DNA from: Pontederia crassipes
Lineage: Eukaryota > Streptophyta > Magnoliopsida > Commelinales > Pontederiaceae
DNA length: 64,000 bases
Direction: 5' to 3'
Assembly: GCA_030549335.1 (NCBI GenBank)
Contig: CM060196.1
Span: forward strand, 72,438,139-72,502,138
Shown one piece after another: positions 11,071-21,611 of the stretch. A program made the translations under genes and the position numbers. The notes below the pieces were generated by a model, which saw only the letters and a list, made by a program, of their open reading frames with translations, had not been told where the DNA came from and ran no database searches. Within the stretch, counting starts at the first letter, position 1. Each line of letters begins with the position of its first letter.

Positions 11071-12044
11071 CTAGCTCAATGATATTTCGAGGCGACTAAG
11101 GAAGCGGTTGTGGTGGTGTTGCTGAGAGTGTTGAATGCTTGCTAATCTTGCTACAAGGCATTGTTTCTTTCTTGTGATATTGCCGAAAGTGTGACGGTTC
11201 CATCTAGAAACCTCTCGTTTGAATAGCTCCAAGTTATGTGCGAGAGGGGCTTGGGGGGACCAGCAGGATTTGAAGAAGGCATCAAATTCTGCATGTGTGT
11301 GCCAGGCAGCCAAGTATCTAAACAGTCTGCGTCTTCTGAAGTCGGTACATACTGGCATGAGTTCTAGCAATAAGGGGTGATGATCTGAGTCTATTCTTGG
11401 CAGTACCCGAACGTGTGCCACTGGAAAGTTCGTTCTCCACTCAGCATTGCTCACTGCGAGATCCAACCATTCATATAGGTGGCCACTATTGTGATAATTT
11501 GAACCACGCCAAGTGAAGCACGGACCCGAGCTTCCCAAGTCTAGTAACCGCCAAACAGAAAGAATCTTATGAAAAGAATGTGAGTTGAAAGGTCCTCTAG
11601 TAACCTGCACTATTGGTAACCTTGCAGTGCAGCGCTTGGCTGTGACATTTAATGATGGATAAGTTTAACGACTGCTTCCAAAGGAGCCAGATGCCTCCGG
11701 AGAAGCCCCTGGCCTCCACTCGATCAACTTTATAGCCTCTGAAACTCTTGCAAACGTTTGCCGCTCTAGAGCCACTACTTCGAGGTTCTAGAATGATTAA
11801 AACATCAGTAACCTGCACTATTGGTAACCTTGTAGTGCAGCGCTTGGCTGTGACATTTAATGATGGATAAGTTTAACGACTGCTTCCAAAGGAGCCAGAT
11901 GCCTCCGGAGAAGGCCCTGGCCTCCACTCGATCAACTTTATAGCCTCTGAAACTCTTGCAAACATTTGCCGCTCTAGAGCCACTACTTCGAGGTTCTAGA
12001 ATGATTAAAACATCAGGATGCTCCTGTTGAATGAACTCCTTCAT
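11071..12044 (-). pseudogene. LINE apurinic/apyrimidinic-type endonuclease, interrupted by a tandem duplication
   Basis: The frame at 11805-12044 carries HPDVLIILEPRSSG and GFSGGIWLLWK-type motifs (endonuclease N-terminal half). The frame at 11071-11610 carries SHSFHKILSVWRLLDLGSSG, FTWRG and SDHHPLLLEL (C-terminal half with the SDH catalytic signature). The two halves are separated by a second copy of the N-terminal stretch at 11597-11818, produced by a 208-bp tandem duplication that shifts the frame. Confidence 0.85.
11601..12016. repeat. 208-bp exact-period tandem duplication inside the LINE
   Basis: TAACCTGCACTATTGGTAAC begins at 11601 and again at 11809. The copies run head to tail and differ at only a handful of bases (for example cagtgcag / tagtgcag and agccc / aggcc). 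The duplication is therefore younger than most of the LINE's decay. Confidence 0.9.
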
Positions 12045-12154
12045 TGTCTTAAGAAATCTTGGGTTACCTGCACCACGACAATTTCATGAAAATATTTTTG
12101 TTAACATTAAAACTATGTAAGGGTTAGAGTTACTATATCCTACAAAGCCTTCTG

Positions 12155-13679
12155 TTAAGTGATAGAAGGAAATGAGTGATCAGCTATACTATCCATTTCC
12201 TCCATCGCACGTTCCCTTCGATCCGTATCCATGTCTTGATCTGCCTCGTCACCATATGACATGTGAAGGCATAGAGGTGGAAGCTTTGTTGAATGTAAGT
12301 TAGTGGTTGGTTCCACTTCTTCCACATCAGAGTCATCCATAGTGATGTCTATGCCTGAGCCCATGCCATGATGTGGGCTGTTGTGTGTGGCCCCACTTGC
12401 AGTCTGAACCTCCACTTTTCTAGAGTCGTTTCTTTGAAGACTTTGTTTTGGGGTGTGGTTGTCGGTAGGTGGCCGTTGGAAATCCTGAGAAGCTTCAGTT
12501 GGGGTGCCGTGGGAATGTCTCTCTGCTTGTTTGGCAGCTTGATAGGGACGGGATTTCTTGGAAACTCGCTCCTTTGGCATGCCTGCAGTAGGATGTGCAG
12601 ACGTGCCTTTATTGCTGGCATTGATATGCAAGCTGTGTTTTTGGTCCTTTGGATATGCGCCTCCTTCTCTGTACCATGACCCAAGGACCATAGGGTTCCT
12701 CCTCGCTTGGCCCTCGCAAGGGGTGAGGCAAGTTGGAGCCATTGCGATATCCATCTTCCTCTCTGGGCGCTTTGTCGCCCTCCATGGAGTATACTTGCGA
12801 TCTCAGCAATGGACACACATCCTTGTTATGACCAATTTTTCCGCAGTGGAAGCACAAGATTCTCAGCCCCTTGTATTCCACAGTATAGCTGCAGTCCCTA
12901 ACTTCCACCTCAGGCACAACAGGGTCGTTAGTATTGAGTTCAATGCATATGCGTGCAAAGTTTGCAGTTATGGAGCTCAATAGAAAGCTTCAGAATGGTA
13001 GCCCAGACAGCGACTTTGGAAATATTCTCTTTCCATGGTCGGAAATTTGGCACCCTAAGATTGAGAGGTATTCTCTTTCCATGTTCAATGTATATTCTCA
13101 ATACATGTTCAGATCGAGAGGTAGCTCCCTAAGATTGTCCATGAACCTCCGGTGAGCGCCCAATCTCCATCATCTTCCGCTTCAAACCTAGCAATGAAGA
13201 AATTGTTAGGCAAATCAATAAGGTACAACTCACCCTTACATCCCAACAACTGCATCAGGCGATTACGAAGATTTTCAGGGATGATTTGGCGTCCCAACAA
13301 CTTCACTATGAGCAATGATTTCCGTTCTTCACTGCAGATGGACAGTTCCGCCTCAGAGACGATGATCCGTGGCTTACGACGATTGCTCAAGTCGACCATT
13401 TCCTCAACTGGAAACTCAGGATCGTGGACCACTGAAGAGTCAGGAGGAGTAGTGACTTCGTGCTGGTGTGGATTAGAAGCAGAGCTGCCATTGCGAAGGA
13501 CCATCTGAGAAGGATTTTTTGGTGCTCCAATGGGACTTTGGCGGAGTAGGATCCCCCACTGGTCCCCTAGCTCTATTGACACTGCGATCTAGTTGATCAC
13601 CTTCCTCGGACAACAGATCGCCGGAGGATTGGTTTCTGGAGGAAGAGGGGCCTGCACTTTTTTCTTTCTTAGCCTCCAT
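12155..13679 (-). pseudogene. LINE ORF1 (DUF4283 plus CCHC zinc knuckle), frameshifted
   Basis: A start at 13679 opens MEAKKEKSAGPSSSRN. One frame on (13109-13582), ICSEERKSLLIVKLLGRQI and FIARFEAEDDGDWALTGGSW match the DUF4283 nucleic-acid-binding domain of plant L1 ORF1. In 12609-12980, LRILCFHCGKIGHNKDVCPL is a CCHC knuckle (C-X2-C-X4-H-X4-C). The tail at 12155-12754 is low-complexity and polar. At least three frame changes make it non-functional. Confidence 0.85.
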
Positions 13680-13700
13680 TGCCTCCTTTAAGCGTTTGCT

Positions 13701-14720
13701 TACTGGGAGGGCTTTTAATAGAGCACATATGAATTAGAAAATTCGCTCAGCGTTCTAAAGAGTTTAAAAGCACAGGAAATAGCAGGTTACACCACTTGCT
13801 TAATATACTAATAGGAAAAGCAATGTTTGTTATAAACTATAAACTGCATACTTTAGCCTTCGCGCCGCTCATAATTAAATCCGGCATCAAATTGTTTAAC
13901 CATAATTTTATATCAAACATTTGTAAATAAAATATAACTAATAGTAAAAACAATAAAATTAAGTTCTTGAATAATAGCCTGTTAAGTTAATAATAAAACA
14001 ATGATGTAAAAAGAAACTGACTTGTTTCACAAATAATAGACGAGACGATAGCATAAATTTTTAATGTGGAAATCATAATAATTATGAGAGAGCCAGATGG
14101 AAAGAACTTACGTGAATAATAAGGTGCCATATATTATGCATGAAATTATTAACAATTATTGTAGGACTGACGTTGAAATGGGCCTTAGGCCACGCCCATG
14201 CATGGGCATGCGTGGCCTAGTACCAGTACCAGCTATTGGTAATAATTATACAAGTTTCTTGCACGTTGTTGTCACGGCTAGAACGATGAACCGCACAAGC
14301 TCGCAGTTTTGCAGCAATGTCGAAAAGAAAAAAAGCGAGAAAGATTTTTCCTATCAGTCTGGTTTAACATTTTTTTTCTTTAATTTTAGATAAATTAGAG
14401 GTTGTTGTTGCAGTCACGGAATGAGTCTTCATGCAGCCATCCAAATTAAACACAATAAAGTTCGCACAATTTGTTCTGAATTCTGAAACCCATTGTGGAT
14501 TATTACTGTACATAAGTGAAGTAACAAATTGGAGAAATTTTGAGTTCATCAGATCAAGTGATGTAAAACTAATGAGACGTCCAAATTTTAACAACTTGTT
14601 CGGAAAGATGGTGATACTCGGAATAGAGGCCACTAATTAAGAACATCATCCAAGCAACTGTGACGTGAAAACTTACATGAGTTTACAAATTACAACGATA
14701 ACTGAAATGAAATCAACTGG
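13701..14720. other. Intergenic DNA between LINE and kinase gene
   Basis: Mostly AT-rich sequence with no supported gene; short open frames at 14097-14393 and 14364-14640 look random. The one structured item is a palindrome at 14186-14219. A poly(A) signal for the downstream kinase lies at 14726-14731. Confidence 0.5.
14186..14219. repeat. 34-bp near-perfect palindrome with a CATGCATG centre
   Basis: TAGGCCACGC (14186) pairs with GCGTGGCCTA (to 14219) around CCATGCATGGGCAT. The centre contains the RY/Sph motif CATGCATG known from B3-factor binding sites. It could form a cruciform or hairpin. It lies about 560 bases beyond the kinase stop codon; function unknown. Confidence 0.7.
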
Positions 14721-14725
14721 CAATC

Positions 14726-14731
14726 TTTATT
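14726..14731 (-). terminator. AATAAA polyadenylation signal of the kinase gene
   Basis: The minus strand reads AATAAA 46 bases beyond the TAA stop at 14777-14779. This is a sensible position for a plant 3' end signal. Confidence 0.55.
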
Positions 14732-14776
14732 ACATCATCATTGTTTTCGATAAACAAGTGCAACGCGTCATCATGT

Positions 14777-17460
14777 TTACCTCCCGTCATTAAGTACGCT
14801 GAATGCTGTCCCACTGTACTTGTCATAATATGGTGAGCTGACCGTATTCGTGGAGCTTGGTGACTCAATGGACGCAGTCGTCATCTGTGCAGGGTTATAC
14901 TCTATAGCTTCTGTGACAGAGTTGTTGCCCATGTTGGCCAACCTTTGAAGTCGTTCTTCCACCTCCTTCATGGTTGGTCTCATAGCTCCGTTCACATTCA
15001 AGCACTGTTCAAGTAACCGCCCGAGCTCATCGACCTGTTCCGCCGTGATCTCATTTATGATATTCGCGTCTATTATGTCTGCAAATCCGTTTCCCCGTGA
15101 TTTTTCCTTAAATATGGTGACCAAGCTCCCATATTCTTCTGATATCACCTTCCTCCTCGTAAAGAGTTCCAAAAGGACGACGGCGAAACTGTACACATCA
15201 CTCTTCTCTGTTACTTGCCCCGTCTGCAGGCATTCTGGATCAATATAACCTCTCGTTCCCTGTATCTCCATGGAATTCTGATCCTTGGATGAGAGCAGAG
15301 CGCCTCCAAAGTCGGAAAGTATCGGCCTGAACCCGTCGCCTATGAGAATGTTTGGAGGCTTCATGTCCCCATGAAGGATTTGCGGCTCGGCGTCTGTGTG
15401 TATGTACGCAAGTGCTGATGCAGACTCCACTGCGATCTTAAAGCGGATGCTCGACGGCATCTTGACATTTTCTTTATGGATGTAATCATGAAGACTCCCG
15501 CCACTGACGAACTGGTAGACCAACATGGGGACTTCGACCTCTAAACAGCAGCCGAGTATCTTGATCACGTTCTTGTGATTGAGCAACGATACGATGTACA
15601 TCTCCTTTGCGAATTCTTTCCTCTGTTCCTGGTTTGTGTGCTTGGATTTCTTAATGGCAACTGTTTTCTTGTCGTCAAGTTCTCCTTTGTAGACAGTGCC
15701 GAAGCCCCCCTGGCCCTGTACTAAGCTACTGTCGAAGTTTCTTGTTGCCTTTTCCATCTCCTCCTTCTTGAATATTTTGAAGTTGACTCCCTGATGCGCG
15801 TTTATTTGTTCTCGCAGCAACAGTCCTCCGTTTTCTTCAAAACATCTTCGTTTAGCTCTCATGAGCTTTGTCCTTTCATATACCCAGAATATTGTGGCAA
15901 GTACAATGACACAACTTATGACACCTGGAATTAGTAATATATGTAATTATAGGAATCAATAGTTTTCTTGCGTGGGCGATAATTTTGTTGTAATAAAGAG
16001 AAGCTGGTGAACTATTTTTTATGATCAAATGATTATGCAATAAGCTACTTAATTGGCTAATGTCAAAAATCACAAAGAAAGATGTGAATTGCTGGAGATC
16101 ATATCAGAATCAGTAGGCTTTTTCATGTTGCTGTTCTGTATACAGGCGAACATATGAAAGCCTGATCGAGTCTTCATTTCACGAAAGGAAAGACAAAAAG
16201 GGAACAAGATTATTCTGATTTCTCAACTGCTCCAAGACAGAAACATAAGAATCTTTTGGGATAACAGAACAAAATTAATTGAAAAATAGAAGTAAAAAAG
16301 TCATACCAACGGCGATCTTTATTGCAGCCGACGCCGTTCGCTTCTGGATGTCCGGTATGCAATTTGCTTCGCGGGGATTGCCGTGTGTTCCCGGGGGGCA
16401 TGAACAGTCATATGAACCCAACGTGTTGCTACAGACCCCATGGCACGGATACAACGCGCCACCAACAGTACACTCATCGATATCTGCATGTGCGAGTGCA
16501 TCCATGATTTCGTGAGAACCAGCACATGTACGCAGGTTACAGCAGATCAGCCGTACCAAAATTTTAAAAAGTAAACAATTTATGTATACCGTGACATCCG
16601 TCCTCAAGATAAGGATTTCCTTGGAATCCAGCGGAACAGTTGCAGATGTAGCCGGGGCCGTTGGTGGAGTCGAAGCACTCACTGTGGCGGCTGCGGCACG
16701 CTTGCGCCTCTTGACAAGTGCCGTTCCTGATGGCCCAGTCCAACACTAATTGAACGCGCCCATCGTGCTTACGGTAGAAGTTGTCGCGGACCACGTCTGA
16801 AGGGTCGAGCCGAAACCATTCTTCGTCTGCCACGAAGGAATAGCTGCAGGGACTGAAGCTTACGATGGAGCTGTGATCAAAGGCATCGTCGAAACTGACG
16901 TCGTAAAAGTCCAGGCCCTTGGGAATGTCGGTCTGGCAGCAACCTCTCCCGTTGCACTTCCCAGTTGTTTCTACGTCAGTCTCGTTTCCGCAGAGAGAGA
17001 GGCACCCACTCATGTAGTCTTTCTCGCTTCTTCCCGTGACGTAGGCGAGGGTTGAGCAGCCGATGGCCGTGAACTTGTTACGGGCGCTCGAGAACATATA
17101 GGGTGTCGTTGAGAAGTCTATGCTCCGGTAGTCCGACGCCTCCTTGCCGGACTTGTTGTAACATGCATAGGAGATGTATTTGTAGATACGCACTTCGCCG
17201 GTGATCAATGATATGTTGATCATCTCGATGTTGCCGTGACCTTTGTACAAGGATCCGTTCTCCGCGCATGTGAGTTGGAAGCCTTCCATAAAACAACCAT
17301 CGCCGATGCCAAAAGGGTAGGGGATGCTGATATTGCCGCATCTATCAGGACAATTGGGGGAGATGGCGATGTTGCCGCCGGCAACGGCAGTCGACGTCAT
17401 CATTACGGCCACGAGAGCAATCAACCCTAGACGCTCTAATGGTGAGCTAACCTTCGACAT
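14777..17460 (-). CDS. Wall-associated receptor kinase, three exons, intact
   Basis: Exons 17460-16590, 16483-16307 and 15924-14777 join in frame (871+177+1148 = 2196 nt, 731 aa). Both introns have GT...AG borders in phase 1. Residues 1-29 form a signal peptide. CPDRCGNISIPYPFGIGDGC (37-56) opens the GUB_WAK pectin-binding domain. An EGF-like repeat ends exon 1, and exon 2 holds the calcium-binding EGF (DIDEC...). A membrane helix spans about 347-366. The kinase (about 400-690) has GQGGFG at 420-425, Lys441 (VAIKK), HGD at 534-536, Asn541 and DFG at 554-556. HGD in place of HRD makes it a non-RD kinase, a class often tied to immune receptors. WAKs are known to bind pectin or its fragments at the plasma membrane and signal in growth and defence. 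I chose the ATG at 17460 because it starts the signal peptide; an in-frame ATG at 17532 would bury it. The exon junction recreates the canonical CHDIDEC. Confidence 0.95.
15925..16306 (-). other. Intron 2 of the wall-associated kinase gene
   Basis: The donor GTATGAC begins at 16306 and the acceptor TTCCAG ends at 15925, splitting a glycine codon (phase 1) at the start of the membrane helix. This position, between the EGF exon and the helix-kinase exon, is the usual WAK gene structure. The apparent peptide at 15876-16073 is only an overlap of intron and exon. Confidence 0.9.
16484..16589 (-). other. Intron 1 of the wall-associated kinase gene
   Basis: The donor GTATACA begins at 16589 and the acceptor CATGCAG ends at 16484. 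It splits the codon between CH and IDEC in phase 1. The 177-nt EGF exon that follows is a symmetrical 1-1 module, typical of EGF exons. Confidence 0.9.
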
Positions 17461-17645
17461 GTTTGCCGCTTGAGGTTGTTTGTTCACCGTGAAATAAAAA
17501 CTTAACGCTTGCATGCCGCATGCATGTGGCATTTAAAGCACCGTGTGACGTGTGTACGCGTAGTCTGTAATTTTGGGTGGAAATATAAGTTAATTCAAGT
17601 CAAGTCAATCATGAAGTGATGTTTCTGACTATGTCAAGTCAAATT
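17461..17645 (-). promoter_or_regulatory. Proximal promoter of the wall-associated kinase gene
   Basis: On the minus strand a TTTAAAT box lies at about 17532-17540, roughly 75 bases before the chosen ATG. CACACGTCAC (ACGT core, TGACG on the other strand) sits just upstream. Three W-box-like TTGACT motifs occur at 17598-17603, 17603-17608 and 17637-17642. WRKY and TGA factors are known regulators of defence genes including some WAKs. Their use here is inference from motifs. Confidence 0.45.
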
Positions 17646-18173
17646 ATTGCAAAATTAAGAATGTTATATCTAAACTAATCTATCGGAGAGAGGCAATATT
17701 TTAATAACTGTTACCGAGAATCAAGCATGTTTAGTAGTACTAATCATTTAATCAATTGGAGTCAATGGAATAATATTAAAATAATATTATTTGTAATAAA
17801 TTGGGTGATATAACATAACAAGTACGATATAATGTATAAAAAAATAATGAAACATTAATATAAATATATTGTTTACTTTATTTTAAAATATTAGTATTGA
17901 TAAAAAAATGAGACGATCTTTTAAGTATTTATTGTTATTATTAGATTTTTTATTTATCATCTAATACAGTTAATTATATATTGATTTAATTTTATCATAC
18001 ATATTATTATTTTACTTGTCTTAACACTTTCCTTTCTGAGCGCCTAAGTTTAGTATACAAGCGGAGCACAATATCCGCCCGTCAATTTGGATCAGCCGCT
18101 CAGATTAAATCATGGAGCTGAATTTGGTACTTCTCCTTTTGTCCAAAACATTCTCTCCCACTAAAGAAAATTC

Positions 18174-18178
<5 letters not shown>
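17646..18178. other. AT-rich intergenic stretch upstream of the kinase gene
   Basis: No open frame, RNA gene or element end is supported here. Confidence 0.4.

Positions 18179-18217
<39 letters not shown>
18179..18217. repeat. (TA)n microsatellite
   Basis: An uninterrupted TA dinucleotide run of about 19 units. Confidence 0.95.
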
Positions 18218-18218
<1 letters not shown>

Positions 18219-18229
18219 AAAAAATAATT

Positions 18230-18255
18230 GTGCTACCTCTTTTAGGAGGTAGCAC
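18230..18255. repeat. Perfect 10-bp-stem hairpin (GTGCTACCTC / GAGGTAGCAC)
   Basis: Stem arms at 18230-18239 and 18246-18255 are fully complementary with a 6-base loop. It lies between a TA microsatellite and a second perfect hairpin at 18317-18341. Confidence 0.8.
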
Positions 18256-18316
18256 CATCACATTATCGTTCATTTCATAATGAATGGTGGATAAAAAAAT
18301 TATTTAATTAATCAAG

Positions 18317-18341
18317 TCACCATCTATGAATTAGATGGTGA
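18317..18341. repeat. Perfect 10-bp-stem hairpin (TCACCATCTA / TAGATGGTGA) abutting a T8 run
   Basis: Stem arms at 18317-18326 and 18332-18341 are fully complementary with a 5-base loop. T8 follows at 18342-18349, which on the minus strand would be the poly(A) end of the LINE. The hairpin therefore marks the LINE insertion point. Confidence 0.75.
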
Positions 18342-18527
18342 TTTTTTTTAAAGGAAAGCATAAATTAACTTAGAAGTTGATAGTCATGATACATCAACTG
18401 AGTGAGATGTGGATCATCAACTCATAAAAATTGCTCAAAGTGATACGAACTTGCTTAGCCAAAAAATTAATAGCTAAATTGTAGTCTCTGCTAATGACAA
18501 TAGGAACAAAAATGCCAAAATTCTTAG

Positions 18528-18960
18528 TTAGGAGTAAGATGTCAATAATAAGGTTCTTGATAATGCCAGGGGCAGCATTAGTACTATAAGGGTAGTAGAA
18601 TCGGAACAGAGTTGAATACACTTGTGGTACCACTCCAGACACCGCAATAGGGTCTTCTTCAACGCCCAAGCTTCAACCTTCAATGCAGAGTAAAATTTAT
18701 TATGTTCAGCAACTGCAAAAATCATATGACCATTAGGATTGAGCAGTGTGTAGCCTGCACCACCCATTTCCCCTGGCTCGAAAAAAGAATCATCAGTGTT
18801 CAAAATGAACAGTGAGGGAGATGGGGACACCCGCCTTGGTCCAGATGGACACAATAGGGGGGGTCTCTCAGAAGTGTTGGAAGTATCATAACTATTGAAG
18901 TACGCCAAGATCCTATCCTGGCACTGCACTGATAGAAAGTTTGAGAGAGCCAAAATGGAT
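18528..18960 (-). pseudogene. RNase H-like domain at the LINE 3' end
   Basis: The frame includes LFILNTDDSFFEPGEMGGAG, then YTLLNPNGHMIFAV and ALKVEAWALKKTLLRCLEW. This matches the plant reverse-transcriptase-like RNase H domain pattern (D-G-S ... GGAG.V.RN..G ... AEA.AL..GL..A). The expected DGS is DDS, and the second acidic motif is EAWAL. Some plant L1 lineages carry this extra domain after the reverse transcriptase. Confidence 0.75.
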
Positions 18961-19071
18961 ATCATTTTTATACTTCCAGATGTTCCACAAGGTGAGGGCA
19001 ATGAGGGATAGAAGATTATTTTTCGACTGTGAATTGAGGTGATCACCCTCATCCAGTCATGAATCAAATGG

Positions 19072-19296
19072 TCAGTACTGGAAATGAAGGAAGGTATAGG
19101 ATGCATGGTGCTGAAGAAGTTGCCAAAGCTGAAGACAACAATGGCAATTGAAAAATAAGTGACTAATTGTTTTAGTCTCCCTACCATAGATTGAGCACAA
19201 TGTGGAGATAGAGTTATCAAACAAGCACAGCATGGTTTTGTTAGGTAGTTTGCCGTGAAGAAGTTTCCAAAGGAAGTTCAGGACTCTAGAGGGCAT
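19072..19296 (-). pseudogene. LINE zf-RVT domain
   Basis: MPSRVLNFLWKLLHGKLPNK continues to C..YGRETKTISHLFFNCHCC. This is the FLW.L.....PT...L.......C..C....ET..HLF..C pattern. The first Cys pair reads CSIYG, so one zinc ligand is lost. Confidence 0.8.
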
Positions 19297-19427
19297 TGAT
19301 ATTTCATAATCTTCTCCATCTCAGACTGACATTAGTGCCATGGCTCAGAATCGGCCCTTCAATAAATCTATAAACTAACCTAGCATGAGGAATGCCATGA
19401 AGGTCAGGCTCCCAAATCCAGGTATCA

Positions 19428-21311
19428 TCATAGGGACGTGCAGGCAAATAAATAGAAGTATTTTTTATCAATAATCACCGGAGCAAAGTAAGTAAGTAAT
19501 GTTTGATGATTCCAAGTACTAGAGGATAACAGATCAGATACCATTGAGTGTTGTGGATCAAAGTCTGTAGTAATGTAGGTCGATTTCCAAGCCAAGAGGA
19601 TATTGAAGAGCCAAGGATCCAAATACCAATTAGTGGTTATGCCATTACTAATGAGTTTTCTAAAGTCAGATTTGAGTTTCTCTAAGGAGCTAAGGATGAT
19701 TCTCCAAGACCAGGAAACATGTGTCCTAGAATTGGAGCAGGACCAAGGGTGAAGTGGCCCATACTTATTCAGGCACAATTGAACCCAGAGGTCCTGAGTC
19801 TCATTCAAGGCAGCAAGAATCTTCTTAGCAATGAGGGAAGTTTTAAGGCTCTTGAGGTTTTTGCTATCTAAGCCACCAGAGAGTTTAGACATATTCTAAA
19901 AGTGTCCCAGTTTATGAAATGTAAACCTTTTTTTTTACCATCATGAGACCAAAGGAAGAATCTGGTCTGCTTGTCCATTAAGTCAATGAGGTTGTTTGAA
20001 ATGTGAGAGGAGCTCATCAGATAAATGGGGATGGAATGGATAACAGAACGAATTAAGGTGATCCTGCCAGCTTGGGATAGAGATTTAGCTTTCTAGCCAA
20101 ATAGTCTATTTGAGATCTTTTGCAATACAGTCTGCTGGTTCTTAGAATTGATGTACTTATAGGAGATGGGGGTTCCAAGGTAATTGAATGGAAAAGAGCC
20201 AGAGTTCATACCCAGGATATGGAGAATCTTGTGCTTCCTAGTATGATTAAACTTTGGTGGGAAGTATGCTTCTGATTTTGATGTATTTATTTTTTGATTT
20301 GTTAGTAGGTAATATGTTTGAAAAATATCTTTGAGGGTTTTGTAGTTCTTCAATGTTTCCGCCATGGAGATTAGGATATCATCAGCAAAGAGCAAGTGAC
20401 TAGTTGAGAAATGGTTAATAGAGAAGGGTGTTAAGGAACCAAGCTGCTCAGCCTGACGAATGAGGGTAGAAAAGACCTGGGAGACAATAATAAATATATA
20501 TGGAGAAATAGGATCCCCTTGCCGAATATCACAAGAGGCAAGGAAAGGTTGTGAGAGTGTGTCATTTATGTTACAGGAGAAAGTAGTAGTGGTGATGCAG
20601 GTGGCAATCCTGTTAATCACTTGGGGGGAAGTTCATGAGTATGAGGGAATAAGGATAGCATGCCAAGAAATTCTGTCAAAGGCCTTTTCCATAACAATTT
20701 TAATTAATAAGTTTTTCTTCCTACCAGATCTCATAGAGTGAGTAATCTCTTGTGCAATCAGAATGTTATCTGGATAGATCTGTTAGCCACATAGGCATAT
20801 TGAGCAGGATCAATTATGTGTGTTAGAGTTTGCTTAATTCTGTTAGCAATGATTTTAGAGATGACTCTATAAAGCACATTGCAGATATGTATGAGCCTAG
20901 AGTCAGAGGCAATGATGGGATTTGGCTTCTTTAGAATGAATATGAGAGATGTGTGATTCCACTCCGGAGGTAATGAGTTAGTCTGGAAAAAGGAGGATAT
21001 ATGCTAGGTAATCTAAGAGCCAACTATGGTCCAATTATGCTTATAAAATTCTATAGGGAAACCATTTGGTCTAGAAGCCTTACCTTGGGCCATGTTCCAT
21101 ATGGTGTCTTTTATTTCTTGATCAAAGATAGGACTTGTGAGAGAGGGATGCCAATCAGATGAAAGGGAGGGCAGGATTGGCCAGGAAGTAATATCAGAGT
21201 GGAGGTTGTTACTAGGATCCCACAGAGTTTTGTAGTGATTGACAAAACAATTTCTAATTGTAAGGTCCCTGGTGACTTTGTTACCCTCCTGGTCCTTGAT
21301 ATAGGTAACAA
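19428..21311 (-). pseudogene. LINE reverse transcriptase with intact FADD motif, interrupted frames
   Basis: 20093-20620 encodes DIRQGDPISPYIFIIVSQVF and SHLLFADDILISMAE, the conserved R-Q-G-D-P-L-S-P and F-A-D-D catalytic motifs. It continues with FPFNYLGTPI. 19428-19892 follows with the SKLSGGLDSKNLKSLKTSL thumb region. 21111-21311 is an upstream fragment. Stops and shifts separate the pieces. Confidence 0.85.
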
Positions 21312-21611
21312 GGTTCTCTTTTGTCTAATGAGTGTAGTCAGATGAAAGAATTTGGTATTTTTATTCCCATTCCTCTACCATGATACCCTAGTTTTTCTCC
21401 ACCATTTGATACTAATTTGCCTAAGCAGAACTACATGCAATCCATAGAGTGATCTAAGCTTATCAAGGTCATGGTCATAGAGAGGACTGACAGAGTCTTT
21501 AAGTTCAAGTGTATTGATATCCTCTTTTTTTTTTTGCCCTTAACTCAAGCTTACCAAGTTCCTCTTTATTCCATTTCTGAGTTTTTTGTTTGATATCATG
21601 CAGAGTCTTTG

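Larger units (their letters stand above)
9143..13700 (-). mobile_element. L1-type LINE, decayed and 3'-truncated
   Basis: On the minus strand the order is ORF1 (DUF4283 plus CCHC knuckle, 12155-13679), endonuclease (11071-12044), reverse transcriptase (about 9845-11000) and zinc-finger RVT (9143-9567). This is the standard plant L1 order. Frames are broken in many places. The 3' end stops inside the zf-RVT motif (GVCTRC) near 9143, directly against CACTA intron-like DNA and without any poly(T) on the plus strand. The 3' part was therefore lost by deletion or recombination. No target duplication was found. Confidence 0.85.

Noticed and set aside
12368-12983. Plus-strand frames of 64-141 codons
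   Set aside because: Antisense shadows of LINE ORF1 with its CCHC motif on the minus strand.
14097-14640. Three frames of 69-98 codons near the kinase 3' end
   Set aside because: No domain similarity, no conserved start context, and two overlap on opposite strands.
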